A stretch of 64,000 nucleotides of DNA from Candidatus Tokpelaia sp. JSC161 (GTDB lineage: Bacteria > Pseudomonadota > Alphaproteobacteria > Rhizobiales > Rhizobiaceae): the NCBI GenBank assembly GCA_003331105.1, contig QEND01000001.1, positions 496,001 to 560,000 of the forward strand. Direction: 5' to 3'. Made by a program: the position numbers and the translations under genes. Shown here one piece after another: positions 10,312-19,245 of the stretch. Numbering within the stretch: the first letter of the stretch is position 1; the number at the start of each line of letters is the position of its first letter. The notes beneath the pieces are model-generated. The model searched no databases and was not told the DNA's origin. It worked only from the letters and a program-made list of their open reading frames with translations.

Positions 10312-11070
10312 CTATAGGAAGATAGGATTATTGAAAGCAGTAGTCATTATATATAAAAGAACAGATGCAACCACTAACCCATCAATCCGATCCATAACAC
10401 CACCGTGTCCCGGAAGAATATTACTAGAGTCTTTAACAGAAAAACGACGTTTAAGCCACGACTCACCTAAATCCCCCATTTGCGAAGCAATAGAAATGAA
10501 ACATGCAATAGAAAAAACAATACACCCCTTACGCAAGCACATCTCCATCATTATCCCTGCAAGGCACATCCCAGATACTATACCAATTATTAATCCTCCC
10601 AAGGCACCAGACCAAGTCTTTCCAGGTGATAATACCGGTGCTAATTTGAATCCTCCAAAAATACGCCCACAAAAATATGCTCCACTATCTGTTCCCCAAA
10701 CAACAGCATAAAGAAAAAACACTGCATGAGCACTTAAAAAACTTAAGGTCATCGCGAGCAATGATGAATAAATAAAACCAAAAACAGCCCAATAATTACG
10801 AGCATAAGAAGCTAAAAAAATCAAACAACATGCAAGTAAAATGATCAAAATAAGAATAGAAGCAGATGTTTTATAAAACAAAGCAACAGAAAAAGTGCCA
10901 TAACACAACCAACCGCATCCTCTGATTAAGCAACTCTCCAATGGCAAAATAAAACTATTCCATTCATAAAAAACAAAAGCAGCAACAACAATAGAAAACA
11001 GAATAAAAATCTTTCCTCCTATCCAGGTTATAGCTAAAATAGGAAAAGCAAGCACTAAACTTGTTAACAA
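10312..11070 (-). CDS. cdsA: Phosphatidate cytidylyltransferase; true start probably upstream at a non-standard codon
   Basis: Makes CDP-diacylglycerol from phosphatidate and CTP, feeding all phospholipid synthesis; integral inner-membrane protein with about seven or eight hydrophobic segments. The CdsA signature is near the C terminus (KRRFSVKDSSNILPGHGGVMDRIDG), preceded by PGKTWSGALGG. The first standard start codon is the TTG at 11070, but it has no ribosome-binding site. AGGGAGG sits just after the uppS stop and points to codon ATA at 11091-11089, whose frame adds SNLQAR in front of LLTSLVLA; this LxxR-type opening looks like normal CdsA N termini. The annotated span is therefore the minimum; see the finding. 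Confidence 0.9.
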   Translation of the reverse strand: MLTSLVLAFPILAITWIGGKIFILFSIVVAAFVFYEWNSFILPLESCLIRGCGWLCYGTFSVALFYKTSASILILIILLACCLIFLASYARNYWAVFGFIYSSLLAMTLSFLSAHAVFFLYAVVWGTDSGAYFCGRIFGGFKLAPVLSPGKTWSGALGGLIIGIVSGMCLAGIMMEMCLRKGCIVFSIACFISIASQMGDLGESWLKRRFSVKDSSNILPGHGGVMDRIDGLVVASVLLYIMTTAFNNPIFL

Positions 11071-11106
11071 ACGAGCCTGAAGATTTGATATATTACCGCC
11101 CTCCCT

Positions 11107-11868
11107 TCATAAAATCATTCCCCTCATCTGTTCTTCTTCCAGAGCACCAAATCTCCGCTCTCGCTGACAAAATCCCGCAATAGCCATATCAAAATCAACT
11201 GTCGAAAAATCTGGCCAAAGACACGGCACAAAACTAAGCTCAGAATAAGCAGCTTGCCATAATAAAAAATTAGATAAACGCATTTCACCACTTGTCCGAA
11301 TAATCAAATCAGGATCAGGCATTAACGCTGTATCCAGATATGATGCAACCAGCGGATCATCTATATCATCATCCTTAATCCTACCCGAAGTAATATGCTC
11401 TGCTATTTTTCTGACAGCTCGTACAATCTCATTACGTCCACCATAATTAAAAGCAACAACTAAATTAAGACCAGTGTTCGAGAGTGTTAGAGTTTCAGCT
11501 TCATAAAATAAACTAACAATATCTTCTGCAAGATCATCCCGTTCACCAATAATATGAATTTTTACATTATTTTTATGTAAATCAACTAAATCACACCGTA
11601 TAAATGATTTTAACAGCGATAAAAGATATTCTACTTCATCAACAGGCCTTAACCAATTCTCAGAAGAAAAAGCATAAAGTGTCAACCACTGTAGTCCAAG
11701 ATTCGAAGCATGCCGAACAATCTCCTGTAAGGTTTTCATACCAGCCCTATGGCCTACAGCACGTGGTAAATTACGAACACGCGCCCAACGACCGTTCCCA
11801 TCCATAATAATAGCAATATGGCACGGTAGCAGCACATCAAACCTTTCTCTTGAAGACTCTCCTTTCAT
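11107..11868 (-). CDS. uppS: Undecaprenyl diphosphate synthase
   Basis: cis-prenyltransferase that elongates farnesyl diphosphate to C55-PP, the lipid carrier for peptidoglycan and surface glycans. The start of the catalytic region, [16 protein letters not shown] with catalytic Asp23, is followed by GHRAGMKTL and the C-terminal signature [19 protein letters not shown], then AYSELSF. The ATG overlaps the frr stop (ATGA), so the two genes are coupled. Length 253 residues is normal. dxr, which lies nearby in E. coli, is not present between these genes. Confidence 0.96.
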   Translation of the reverse strand: MKGESSRERFDVLLPCHIAIIMDGNGRWARVRNLPRAVGHRAGMKTLQEIVRHASNLGLQWLTLYAFSSENWLRPVDEVEYLLSLLKSFIRCDLVDLHKNNVKIHIIGERDDLAEDIVSLFYEAETLTLSNTGLNLVVAFNYGGRNEIVRAVRKIAEHITSGRIKDDDIDDPLVASYLDTALMPDPDLIIRTSGEMRLSNFLLWQAAYSELSFVPCLWPDFSTVDFDMAIAGFCQRERRFGALEEEQMRGMIL

Positions 11869-12416
11869 ACTTTCATAATTTCCGCTTCCTTAAAAACAAG
11901 AAATTTATCAATTTCATTAATCATATCATCAGTCATTTCTTGCACCTTTTCAGACAGAAAACGTATTTCATCTTTTCCAAAATCTTTATTTTTTTCAGAT
12001 TGTTTCAGATCATCCATACCATCACGACGAACATGGCGGACAGAAATACGAGCCTGCTCTGCATACTGATGAGCAATTTTCACCAATTCACGACGACGTT
12101 CTTCATTCAGCTCCGGCAAAGGAATACGTAAAGTCAAACCATCGTGAATAGGATTCAGCCCTAGTCCAAAACTCCTTATCGCCCTTTCTACCGCAGGAAT
12201 CATACTTTTATCCCAAACAGAGACAGAAAGCATACGGGATTCAGGCGCAGAAATACTAGCGAGTTGATTAATGGATACAGAGGAACCATAAGCCTCCACC
12301 ATAATAGGCTCGAGTAAGGAAACAGATGCACGACCAGTCCGCAATCTTCCTAAGTCCTTTTTAAAAATAGAAACAGCCAAATCCATTCGGCGGTTAAGAT
12401 CTTCTACATTAAACAT
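11865..12416 (-). CDS. frr: Ribosome recycling factor
   Basis: Splits post-termination ribosomes together with EF-G. At 183 residues, it has the canonical length and a two-domain layout: a three-helix bundle ([21 protein letters not shown], then the C-terminal helices rich in charged residues) enclosing a small beta domain ([20 protein letters not shown]). The ATG at 12416 has GGAGTG about nine bases upstream. It lies between pyrH and uppS, as in most proteobacteria. Confidence 0.97.
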   Translation of the reverse strand: MFNVEDLNRRMDLAVSIFKKDLGRLRTGRASVSLLEPIMVEAYGSSVSINQLASISAPESRMLSVSVWDKSMIPAVERAIRSFGLGLNPIHDGLTLRIPLPELNEERRRELVKIAHQYAEQARISVRHVRRDGMDDLKQSEKNKDFGKDEIRFLSEKVQEMTDDMINEIDKFLVFKEAEIMKV

Positions 12417-12453
12417 AAGATCTTCACTCCTTCCTCACATTTTTTTTTCCTTC

Positions 12454-13176
12454 TTAGGCATGACAATCAGATACAATTGTAAAACGCCCTCTTCCTTTCA
12501 GGACATCAGCAAATCCACCTTTTTCATGAATAGAATAAACGATAATCGGAATATGATTTTCCATTGAAAGCGTCACAGCCGTTGTATCCATAACAGATAG
12601 CCCACGCTTCATTAAATCCTCATGCGTTAAACGTTCAAAACGTTCCGCAGCAGGATTATTTCTAGGATCAGCAGAATAAATACCATCAACCTGTGTACCC
12701 TTTAGAAGAACATCCGCCCCTATTTCCGCTGCACGAAGAGCCGCCGCTGAATCCGTTGTAAAAAAAGGATTCCCAGTACCTCCAGCAAAAATAACAACTC
12801 TCCCCATATTCAAATAGGCTATAGCTTTACGTTGAGAAAAACTCTCATATATCTGTGGCATAGCAATTGCTGAAAGAACGACAGCCTCAATACCAATCCT
12901 CATCAATGAAGTACGTAAGGCTAAAGAATTAATCGCAGTTGCTAGCATCCCCATATGGTCACCCGTTACTCTATCTCCTCCACGAGAGGCAACAGCAACA
13001 CCACGAAAAATATTCCCTCCGCCAAGAACAACACCGACATCTACCCCAAGAGAACGAACCTCTGCAATATCAGCAGCAATTCTATCAGCAACAGATACAT
13101 CAATGCCAAATTTTTGGCCTCCCATTAAAGCCTCCCCTGATACCTTTAGCAAAACCCGTTTGTAAAGAAGTGCCAT
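12454..13176 (-). CDS. pyrH: Uridylate kinase
   Basis: Phosphorylates UMP to UDP in pyrimidine nucleotide synthesis; hexameric bacterial UMP kinase of the amino-acid-kinase fold. Visible motifs are YKRVLLKVSGEALMG at the N terminus, VGVVLGGGNIFRG, and GGTGNPFFTTDSAAALRA in the nucleotide-binding half. Length 240 residues. ATG at 13176 is preceded by GGAGA. The gene is downstream of tsf with about 184 bases between, longer than the other gaps of this cluster; that gap holds a plus-strand open frame described separately. Confidence 0.97.
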   Translation of the reverse strand: MALLYKRVLLKVSGEALMGGQKFGIDVSVADRIAADIAEVRSLGVDVGVVLGGGNIFRGVAVASRGGDRVTGDHMGMLATAINSLALRTSLMRIGIEAVVLSAIAMPQIYESFSQRKAIAYLNMGRVVIFAGGTGNPFFTTDSAAALRAAEIGADVLLKGTQVDGIYSADPRNNPAAERFERLTHEDLMKRGLSVMDTTAVTLSMENHIPIIVYSIHEKGGFADVLKGRGRFTIVSDCHA

Positions 13177-13197
13177 ATTAATGTCTCCGTCATCATC

Positions 13198-13329
13198 ATG
13201 GGATCAGTCAATTTTGAAGACTGGACACACGAAGGCTATTCTATCCTCTATCCTCATGCAGACATGTATTTAAAAGGAGAAGGAAGTGAAATCTCTATTA
13301 CGGAATTTCCTTCAACAAAAAGCCTATAA
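13198..13329 (+). other. Candidate 43-residue open frame in the tsf-pyrH gap, function unknown
   Basis: In the gap between tsf and pyrH, on the opposite strand to both, an ATG at 13198 opens a 43-codon frame ending in TAA at 13329. Its product has a balanced, protein-like composition (for example EDWTHEGYSILYPHADMYLK and later EGSEISITEFPS). The frame is open back to 13150, into antisense pyrH. No ribosome-binding site precedes the ATG. It could be the remnant of a decayed gene, a true small protein or chance; I do not recognise the sequence. Confidence 0.25.
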
Positions 13330-13360
13330 ATCCTTATAAAAACAAATGTTTTATAAAAAA

Positions 13361-14248
13361 CTATACTATTTCCTTCTTTTCAATTCCATCACCTAAAGCA
13401 AAACGAATATAGCTCGATATCTTTGCCGAGGCGCCAATTAAGCTCTCGGCCTTTCTCAAAGCAGATTCAACTGAAATATGAGGGGAATGCACAAACGCCT
13501 GGGAAAGAAAAACAACCTCTTCATAAAACTTATCCAAACGACCTTCAACCATCTTTTCAAGAAAAGCTTCTGATTTTCTAGATTGACGCACTTGCTCTAA
13601 AAAAAAAGATCTTTCACGTTTCACAGTCAGGGGATCTACATCCGCTTTATTCAAAAATAAAGGATTTCGTGCTGCCACATGCATCGCAAGCTGATGCCCA
13701 AATTGATGAGCAGCAGCTTGATCTCCATCTGTATCAATAGAAACCAAAACACCTATTTTCCCAAGACCATCAGAAATCCTATTATGGACATAATTAGCCA
13801 CAATACCCTTAGAAGGGCTCAGCATAGCTACACGACGTAGAATTATGTCTTCCCCAAGCCTATACACAGCTTCCTTAATCGCATCAGATACTGTTATCCC
13901 TCCTGGATAAGCAGCACTATATACCTCTTTCATTGAACCGTCTGTTACAAAAGCCGCCTGTGATACATTACGTACAAGCTCCTGAAAAGCAGAATTCCTA
14001 GCAACAAAATCTGTCTCAACATTAAGCTCAACAAGGACAGCCTTTCTCCCATCTGAGAAGACTCCGACTAACCCATCACAAGCCACACGATCTCCCTTGA
14101 TAGCAGCTCTAGTAATACCATTTTTACGTAGCCAATCAAGCGCAGCTTGCATATCACCATCGGTTGCAACTAAAGCAGATTTACAATCCATCATGCCAGC
14201 ACCAGTTCTTTCACGAAGTTCTTTTACCTGAAAGGCCGAAATACTCAT
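13361..14248 (-). CDS. tsf: Translation elongation factor Ts
   Basis: Nucleotide exchange factor that regenerates EF-Tu-GTP. The N-terminal UBA-like domain carries the family signature (VKELRERTGAGMMDCKSAL), followed by LRKNGI and then the core with VELNVETDFVARNSAF, which contacts EF-Tu. At 295 residues, it has the usual proteobacterial length, with the C-terminal coiled-coil/dimerisation part. The ATG at 14248 follows rpsB by 84 bases, so the usual rpsB-tsf operon is preserved. Confidence 0.97.
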   Translation of the reverse strand: MSISAFQVKELRERTGAGMMDCKSALVATDGDMQAALDWLRKNGITRAAIKGDRVACDGLVGVFSDGRKAVLVELNVETDFVARNSAFQELVRNVSQAAFVTDGSMKEVYSAAYPGGITVSDAIKEAVYRLGEDIILRRVAMLSPSKGIVANYVHNRISDGLGKIGVLVSIDTDGDQAAAHQFGHQLAMHVAARNPLFLNKADVDPLTVKRERSFFLEQVRQSRKSEAFLEKMVEGRLDKFYEEVVFLSQAFVHSPHISVESALRKAESLIGASAKISSYIRFALGDGIEKKEIV

Positions 14249-14332
14249 ATTATTTGCTTTCTACTATTTTAGAATGAATAGGATTCAGTCTTACACAACA
14301 TTCAGTAGCATGAGTTTCTTTAAGCTGTCAGC

Positions 14333-15070
14333 TTATGAAAGAAGCTCAAGATCCGGACTAATATCCACCCCCATAGATCCTTGCTGACGAGCAATCCCAT
14401 CCAACGCAGCTCTAGCTGCTAAATCACAATAAAATGAAATGGCTCTAGCAGCATCATCATTACCTGGAATAGGATAATCAATATCATCCGGATCACAATT
14501 TGTATCTATCACTGCAATGACCGGAATTCTTAAACGTTTTGCCTCCTGAATAGCAATTCCTTCCCGATTCGTATCAATAAGAAATATCACATCTGGAACA
14601 GATCCCATATCTCTGATCCCACCAAGAGCACGATTCAGCTTACTCTGCTCACGTTCTAAATGAAGACGTTCCTTTTTAGTAAAGCCATATGCTTCAGAAG
14701 CAATAAGCTCATCCAATTTACGTAAACGTTGAATAGAATAAGAAACAGTTTTCCAATTAGTCAGCATACCTCCAAGCCAACGTGCATTCACATAATACTG
14801 CGCGGAACGCTGTGCTGCTTCAGAAATAAGATCTGAGGCTTGACGCTTCGTACCAACAAAAAGAACACGACCACCACTTGCAACTGTATCAGAAATAAAC
14901 TCCAAAGCTCTATACAACATGGGAACAGTTTGTGAAAGATCAAGAATATGAAGGCGGTTACGCTCACCATAAATATAAGGAGCCATTTTCGGATTCCATC
15001 TATGTGTCTGATGGCCAAAATGTGCACCAGCTTCTAACAGTTGGCGCATAGTAAAATCAGGTAATGCCAT
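14333..15070 (-). CDS. rpsB: 30S ribosomal protein S2
   Basis: Small-subunit ribosomal protein on the solvent face near the head-body junction. Recognised by [20 protein letters not shown] at the N terminus, then [14 protein letters not shown], and [19 protein letters not shown] with [20 protein letters not shown] in the C-terminal half. Length 245 residues, slightly short of many rhizobial S2 proteins. First gene of the long minus-strand cluster; its leader contains a candidate S2-binding structure (separate entry). Confidence 0.97.
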   Translation of the reverse strand: MALPDFTMRQLLEAGAHFGHQTHRWNPKMAPYIYGERNRLHILDLSQTVPMLYRALEFISDTVASGGRVLFVGTKRQASDLISEAAQRSAQYYVNARWLGGMLTNWKTVSYSIQRLRKLDELIASEAYGFTKKERLHLEREQSKLNRALGGIRDMGSVPDVIFLIDTNREGIAIQEAKRLRIPVIAVIDTNCDPDDIDYPIPGNDDAARAISFYCDLAARAALDGIARQQGSMGVDISPDLELLS

Positions 15071-15080
15071 TATTTTTTTC

Positions 15081-15180
15081 CTTTCCGGTTAAGCCTCCAC
15101 GGATTCAGACAAGAATTGCCACCGGCGGACTGCGCTTTTTTTGAGCCCCTTAACTCATCCGTGTGCGGAATTCTGCGTTT
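15081..15180 (-). promoter_or_regulatory. Candidate structured rpsB leader (S2 autoregulation)
   Basis: Reading toward rpsB, the leader contains CCGCCGGTGGCAATTC, then CCGTGGAGGCTTAACCGG and AAAGGA before the start codon. CCGGT (forward 15121-15125) can pair with ACCGG (forward 15085-15089), closing a domain of about 40 bases just upstream of the ribosome-binding site. This GC-rich block stands out against the AT-rich surroundings, which suggests selection on RNA structure. Feedback of S2 on its own leader is established for proteobacterial rpsB-tsf mRNAs; its operation here is inference. The exact borders are approximate. Confidence 0.5.
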
Positions 15181-15342
15181 TTTACAAGAAGATAACTGCT
15201 TTTGCAAGATATATAAGAGATACCAAGAAAAAGATTCCCCCTAGTCACAACCGAAACTAAATCCTTGAATCAACAAGACTATTGCAAAAAAATGGATTAT
15301 ACTGATGATACTGATTATTATTTGATTCCAAAAAGAAAAAAT

Positions 15343-15795
15343 ATGTCTGCTCAATCTCTCTTTGAATCTCTCTTTGGTTCTTCCATAGCACCACCACCTA
15401 TTTCTAATTATATTCCTCTTATACAACGCGGAAACCAAATCTTCATTTCTGGACAATTACCATTTAAAAATGGAAATCTTATAGCCACAGGAAAAGCAGG
15501 AAAACATGTAAACACAATAAAGGCCCAAGAAGCAGCAGAATCCTGTGCTCTCAATATACTTGCTCAGGCACATGCTCAAATCAAGGATCTGAACCGAATT
15601 CAAAAAGTTATAAAAATTAACGTATTTATTGCTGCTATACCAGATTTTACGAATCTTACGCATATTGCAAATGCTGCTTCCAATATCTTTATAAAGATTC
15701 TAGGAAAATCTGGAACCCATGCTCGCTCAACCCTTGGTGTCTCAGTCCTTCCAATGAATGCAACAGTTGAAGTTGACGCAATACTAGAAATTTAA
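15343..15795 (+). CDS. RidA (YjgF/YER057c/UK114) family protein
   Basis: Likely enamine/imine deaminase that clears reactive intermediates of PLP enzymes, acting as a cytosolic trimer. The 150-residue product from the ATG at 15343 has the fold's landmarks: IFISGQLPF near the N terminus and the C-terminal signature HARSTLGVSVLPMNATVEVDAI, whose arginine is the substrate-carboxylate ligand of active members. A TTG at 15265 or ATG at 15292 would add an aspartate/tyrosine-rich leader with no counterpart in the family, so I prefer 15343 despite a weak ribosome-binding site. It is divergent from rpsB and followed 24 bases later by the HIT gene. The substrate is unknown. Confidence 0.85.
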   Translation: MSAQSLFESLFGSSIAPPPISNYIPLIQRGNQIFISGQLPFKNGNLIATGKAGKHVNTIKAQEAAESCALNILAQAHAQIKDLNRIQKVIKINVFIAAIPDFTNLTHIANAASNIFIKILGKSGTHARSTLGVSVLPMNATVEVDAILEI

Positions 15796-15819
15796 AAACA
15801 AGAAAGTAAGCAGGAGAGA

Positions 15820-16233
15820 ATGAAGAATACCTATAATAACAACAACATTTTTGCAAAAATACTCCGAAAGGAAATTCCGTCTATTCGTGTCTATGAAGAT
15901 AACAACACTCTAGCCTTTCTGGACAAAACACCAAAAGCTCATGGACATACCTTAGTTATTCCACGCAAAGCATACCGTAACCTCTTCGACGCAGATCCAG
16001 AGACCTTAGCTTACCTTATTCAAACCGTACAAAAAATTGCTAAAGCCGTAAAAACAGCTTTTTTAGCAGATGGTATCACTCTTATGCAATTCAATGAAGC
16101 CGCTTCTGGCCAAACAATCTACCATCTTCATTTCCATATTATCCCGCGTTTAGCTGATCTTCCTCTTATCACGGATCCAATCACTCTAGAAGAAGCTGCA
16201 CAAAAAATACGTTTAGCTCTACAGAATCTCTAA
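15820..16233 (+). CDS. HIT family nucleotide hydrolase/transferase (HINT-like)
   Basis: Histidine-triad protein, probably a purine nucleoside phosphoramidase of the Hint branch. The triad is HLHFHIIPR at residues 102-110, with catalytic histidines at 102, 104 and 106; the N-terminal part has IFAKILRKEIPSIRVYED and HGHTLVIPRKAYRNL, typical of the family. Length 137 residues. ATG at 15820 has AGGAGA directly upstream. Probably cotranscribed with the RidA gene. In vivo substrate not predictable. Confidence 0.93.
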   Translation: MKNTYNNNNIFAKILRKEIPSIRVYEDNNTLAFLDKTPKAHGHTLVIPRKAYRNLFDADPETLAYLIQTVQKIAKAVKTAFLADGITLMQFNEAASGQTIYHLHFHIIPRLADLPLITDPITLEEAAQKIRLALQNL

Positions 16234-16429
16234 AATCTACGTACATATATCGTTAAAAAAAGAATGACCTTATTTTTTCTTAAATACAAAAACAAATGAT
16301 AAATAGTTTAAAAACTTAATTGATTTTTCAGTTTTGCTCAAATAAAGCCCCTCTGCGAAATAGTGAATAAAGAACAGAAGCCTTTGATATTTGGCTCTGG
16401 CAAAGTTATGACTGAGGAGTTAGATATAA

Positions 16430-16918
16430 ATGATAGAGAACAATACGGATGAAACTATAACTATCAACACACAGATCATTCGTAGTTTAGCAGAAATTCT
16501 CAATGAAACAAATCTTTCCGAGATAGAGGTTGAACAGGGGAATCTACGCATCCGTATTTCCCGCACTGGACAACAACAAGTAAGCCAGAGATCTACAGAG
16601 CAGCACACCGCTTCTTCCATCAGCAGCAGTCCCATAGCTACTCCTACAACATCTTCTCCTTCTTCTACTAAAGAAGACAATACGAAAAATGCCATCACAT
16701 CTCCTATGGTTGGCACTGCATATCTCTCAGCATCCCCAAATGCAAATCCATTTGTTCAAATTGGACAACAAGTAGATGAAGGGCAAACTCTTCTTATCGT
16801 TGAAGCCATGAAAACTATGAATCAAATTCATTCCCCACGCTCAGGTATTGTGAAAAAAATACTCATTGAAGATGCCCAGCCTGTTGAATTTGGTGAACCC
16901 CTAATCGTTATTGACTGA
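16430..16918 (+). CDS. accB: Biotin carboxyl carrier protein of acetyl-CoA carboxylase
   Basis: Carries the carboxylated biotin between biotin carboxylase and carboxyltransferase in malonyl-CoA synthesis. The N-terminal helical region (1-45) is followed by a low-complexity Ser/Thr/Pro linker (about 55-85) and the biotinyl domain, with the biotin lysine at 128 in VEAMKTMNQI. ITSPMVGTAYLS opens the biotinyl domain. Length 162 residues, normal. GAGGAG precedes the ATG by about 12 bases. A 196-base AT-rich gap upstream probably holds the operon promoter. accC starts 12 bases downstream. Confidence 0.97.
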   Translation: MIENNTDETITINTQIIRSLAEILNETNLSEIEVEQGNLRIRISRTGQQQVSQRSTEQHTASSISSSPIATPTTSSPSSTKEDNTKNAITSPMVGTAYLSASPNANPFVQIGQQVDEGQTLLIVEAMKTMNQIHSPRSGIVKKILIEDAQPVEFGEPLIVID

Positions 16919-16930
16919 AATGGAGGGTAC

Positions 16931-18274
16931 ATGATTAAAAAAATTCTTATCGCTAACCGTGGAGAAATTGCACTTCGTGTTTTAAGAACATGTAAAGAAC
17001 TTGGAATACAAACAGTTGCTGTGCACTCTACAGCTGATGCTCATGCCATGCACGTTCGCCTTGCTGACGAAAGTGTCTGCATCGGCCCACCTCCCGCATG
17101 CGATAGTTACATGAACATGAATCAAATCGTAGAAGCTTGCGAAATCTCTGGAGCCAATGCTGTTCATCCCGGATATGGATTTCTTTCTGAAAACGCTCAA
17201 TTTGCCGATGTCCTCGAAAATAACGGAATGATCTTTATCGGACCAACAGCCGCGCATATCCGAATCATGGGAGATAAAATCGAGGCAAAAAAAACAGCAC
17301 AACAGCTTGGCATACCCATTGTCCCTGGTTCACAAGAAAAAATAAAAGATAGTATAGAAGCTGAAACAATTGCTAACAAAATTGGGTTTCCAGTGATCAT
17401 TAAAGCCGCAGCTGGCGGTGGAGGACGTGGAATGAAAATTGTCCGTAGCGCGGAAGAATTACCACTCGCTCTTTCAGTCACGAGCTCAGAAGCTAAATCA
17501 AATTTTGGGGATGATGCAATTTATATCGAAAAATATCTTGAAACCCCACGCCATATCGAAGTCCAAGTGATCGGGGATGGCAGAGGAAATACACTACACT
17601 TAGGAGAAAGAGATTGTTCATTACAAAGACGACATCAAAAAATATGGGAAGAAGCAAACTCACCGGGTCTCAATCCAGAAGAACGACAAACAATTTGTGA
17701 TATTGCTTCAAAAGCTTGTGCTCAATTGAAATACAGAGGAGCAGGCACATTTGAATTTCTTTATGAAAAAGGAAATTTTTATTTCATTGAAATGAATACT
17801 CGTCTACAGGTTGAACATCCAATTACAGAAGCAATCAGTGGAATTGATATTGTACAGGAACAAATACGCATAGCCTCAGGCTATGGCCTATCTCTTAGTC
17901 AAGAGAAAGTCAGGTTTTCTGGCCATGCAATTGAATGCCGCATCAATGCCGAAGATCCAGTAACATTTCTCCCTTCTCCAGGATTAATCACTCATTTTCA
18001 TACGCCAGGTGGACTAGGAGTCCGGATTGATTCAAATGTTTATTCCGGATATAGAATACCCCCTTATTATGATAGCCTCATCGGAAAACTTATTATCCAT
18101 GGACGGGATCGAAGAGAATGTATGATGCGTCTCAAACGGTCCCTTTCTGAATTTGTTGTTGATGGCATTAATACTACGCTACCGCTTTTTCAGCACTTAG
18201 TAAACCATCAAGACATTATAAACGGTCATTATAACATACATTGGCTAGAAAAATACCTTTCTGAAAAACCTTAA
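16931..18274 (+). CDS. accC: Acetyl-CoA carboxylase, biotin carboxylase subunit
   Basis: Carboxylates the biotin on AccB using ATP and bicarbonate. ATP-grasp enzyme of 447 residues: N-terminal pre-ATP-grasp domain (MIKKILIANRGEIALRVLR), glycine-rich ATP lid at 158-169 (KAAAGGGGRGMK), FIEMNTRLQVEHPITE in the catalytic core with the Glu/Asn/Arg ligands, and the C-terminal biotin carboxylase domain (CRINAEDP). Strong GGAGG seven bases upstream of the ATG. Forms the accBC operon; the carboxyltransferase genes are not in this window. Confidence 0.98.
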   Translation: MIKKILIANRGEIALRVLRTCKELGIQTVAVHSTADAHAMHVRLADESVCIGPPPACDSYMNMNQIVEACEISGANAVHPGYGFLSENAQFADVLENNGMIFIGPTAAHIRIMGDKIEAKKTAQQLGIPIVPGSQEKIKDSIEAETIANKIGFPVIIKAAAGGGGRGMKIVRSAEELPLALSVTSSEAKSNFGDDAIYIEKYLETPRHIEVQVIGDGRGNTLHLGERDCSLQRRHQKIWEEANSPGLNPEERQTICDIASKACAQLKYRGAGTFEFLYEKGNFYFIEMNTRLQVEHPITEAISGIDIVQEQIRIASGYGLSLSQEKVRFSGHAIECRINAEDPVTFLPSPGLITHFHTPGGLGVRIDSNVYSGYRIPPYYDSLIGKLIIHGRDRRECMMRLKRSLSEFVVDGINTTLPLFQHLVNHQDIINGHYNIHWLEKYLSEKP

Positions 18275-18276
18275 AT

Positions 18277-19125
18277 ATGATGAAAGATCTTTGTCATACG
18301 ACCTCTATGAAGCAAAAAAGTCAGATGAGATCTTTTTCTATTGCTACCTGGAATATTAATTCCATCCGGTTCCGATTACCACTCATCCTCCAATTTCTTC
18401 AAATAAAAAAACCAGATATACTCTGCCTTCAAGAAACAAAGTGTCCCAATGCTTACTTTCCTACCAACTTTTTAAACAATGCTGGATATAAATACATCAC
18501 CTTTAGTGGTCAAAAAAGCTATAATGGTGTTGCTATTCTAGGAAAACTTCCATTTTCCACAATAAGTAAACCTGATTTATGTGATAAAAATGATTGCCGT
18601 TACATAACAGTGACTGTGAATATAGGAAGGAAGATTCATATCCATAACTTCTATATACCAGCCGGGGGAGATGAAGCTGATCCCGAATCAAATCCTCAGT
18701 TTGCCTACAAGTTAGAATTTTTGCAAAAAATGAAAAACATTTTTAATCAAAATTCCTATTCTTCTATCTTGACTGGTGATCTCAATATTGCTCCACTCGA
18801 AAATGACGTATGGTCACATAAAAAAATGCTAAAGACTATTAGTCATACACTCATTGAAACAAATAGCCTAAAAGAAATACAGATTCAAGGTGGTTGGATT
18901 GATCTGATCCGCAACAAAATTCCTGAACCGAAAAAAATTTTTACCTGGTGGAGTTATCGTTCAAAAAATTGGAAAAAATCCAATCGTGGACGGAGAATCG
19001 ATCATATATGGGGATCACTTGATTTAGTTCCATATCTCAATGATATTGAGATCATGCAAGAAACACGTAATTGGGACAAAACATCAGATCATGTTCCTAT
19101 TTTAGCAAATTTCACTTTTACGTGA
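18277..19125 (+). CDS. xthA: Exodeoxyribonuclease III / AP endonuclease
   Basis: DNA-repair nuclease of the ExoIII (endonuclease/exonuclease/phosphatase) fold that cleaves 5' of abasic sites. Motifs in order: IATWNINSIR, LQETK (catalytic metal-binding Glu53), NGVAILGK, LTGDLNIAP, RRIDHIWGS and the terminal SDHVPI with catalytic Asp-His. The start is uncertain: ATG ATG at 18277 lies 3 bases after the accC stop without a clear ribosome-binding site, while the conserved fold begins near an ATG at 18325. In many Rhizobiales I would expect aat after accBC, so the neighbour here differs from that pattern, if my recollection of it is right. Confidence 0.93.
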   Translation: MMKDLCHTTSMKQKSQMRSFSIATWNINSIRFRLPLILQFLQIKKPDILCLQETKCPNAYFPTNFLNNAGYKYITFSGQKSYNGVAILGKLPFSTISKPDLCDKNDCRYITVTVNIGRKIHIHNFYIPAGGDEADPESNPQFAYKLEFLQKMKNIFNQNSYSSILTGDLNIAPLENDVWSHKKMLKTISHTLIETNSLKEIQIQGGWIDLIRNKIPEPKKIFTWWSYRSKNWKKSNRGRRIDHIWGSLDLVPYLNDIEIMQETRNWDKTSDHVPILANFTFT

Positions 19126-19245
19126 TTAGGATTCTCAAAGAAACATTGATTATATTGATTGGAAGAATAGCAAACATACCAGAACAGAATATTCAGAAAA
19201 TAGTTGATGTCCCGTCTTTGTATAAAGATTCGGAGCTACCAAAAG

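Noticed and set aside
10190-10711. 173-residue plus-strand frame antisense to cdsA and rseP
   Set aside because: It lies over two clearly identified minus-strand genes, is proline- and isoleucine-rich in the way antisense frames of membrane proteins are, and has no motif or ribosome-binding site.
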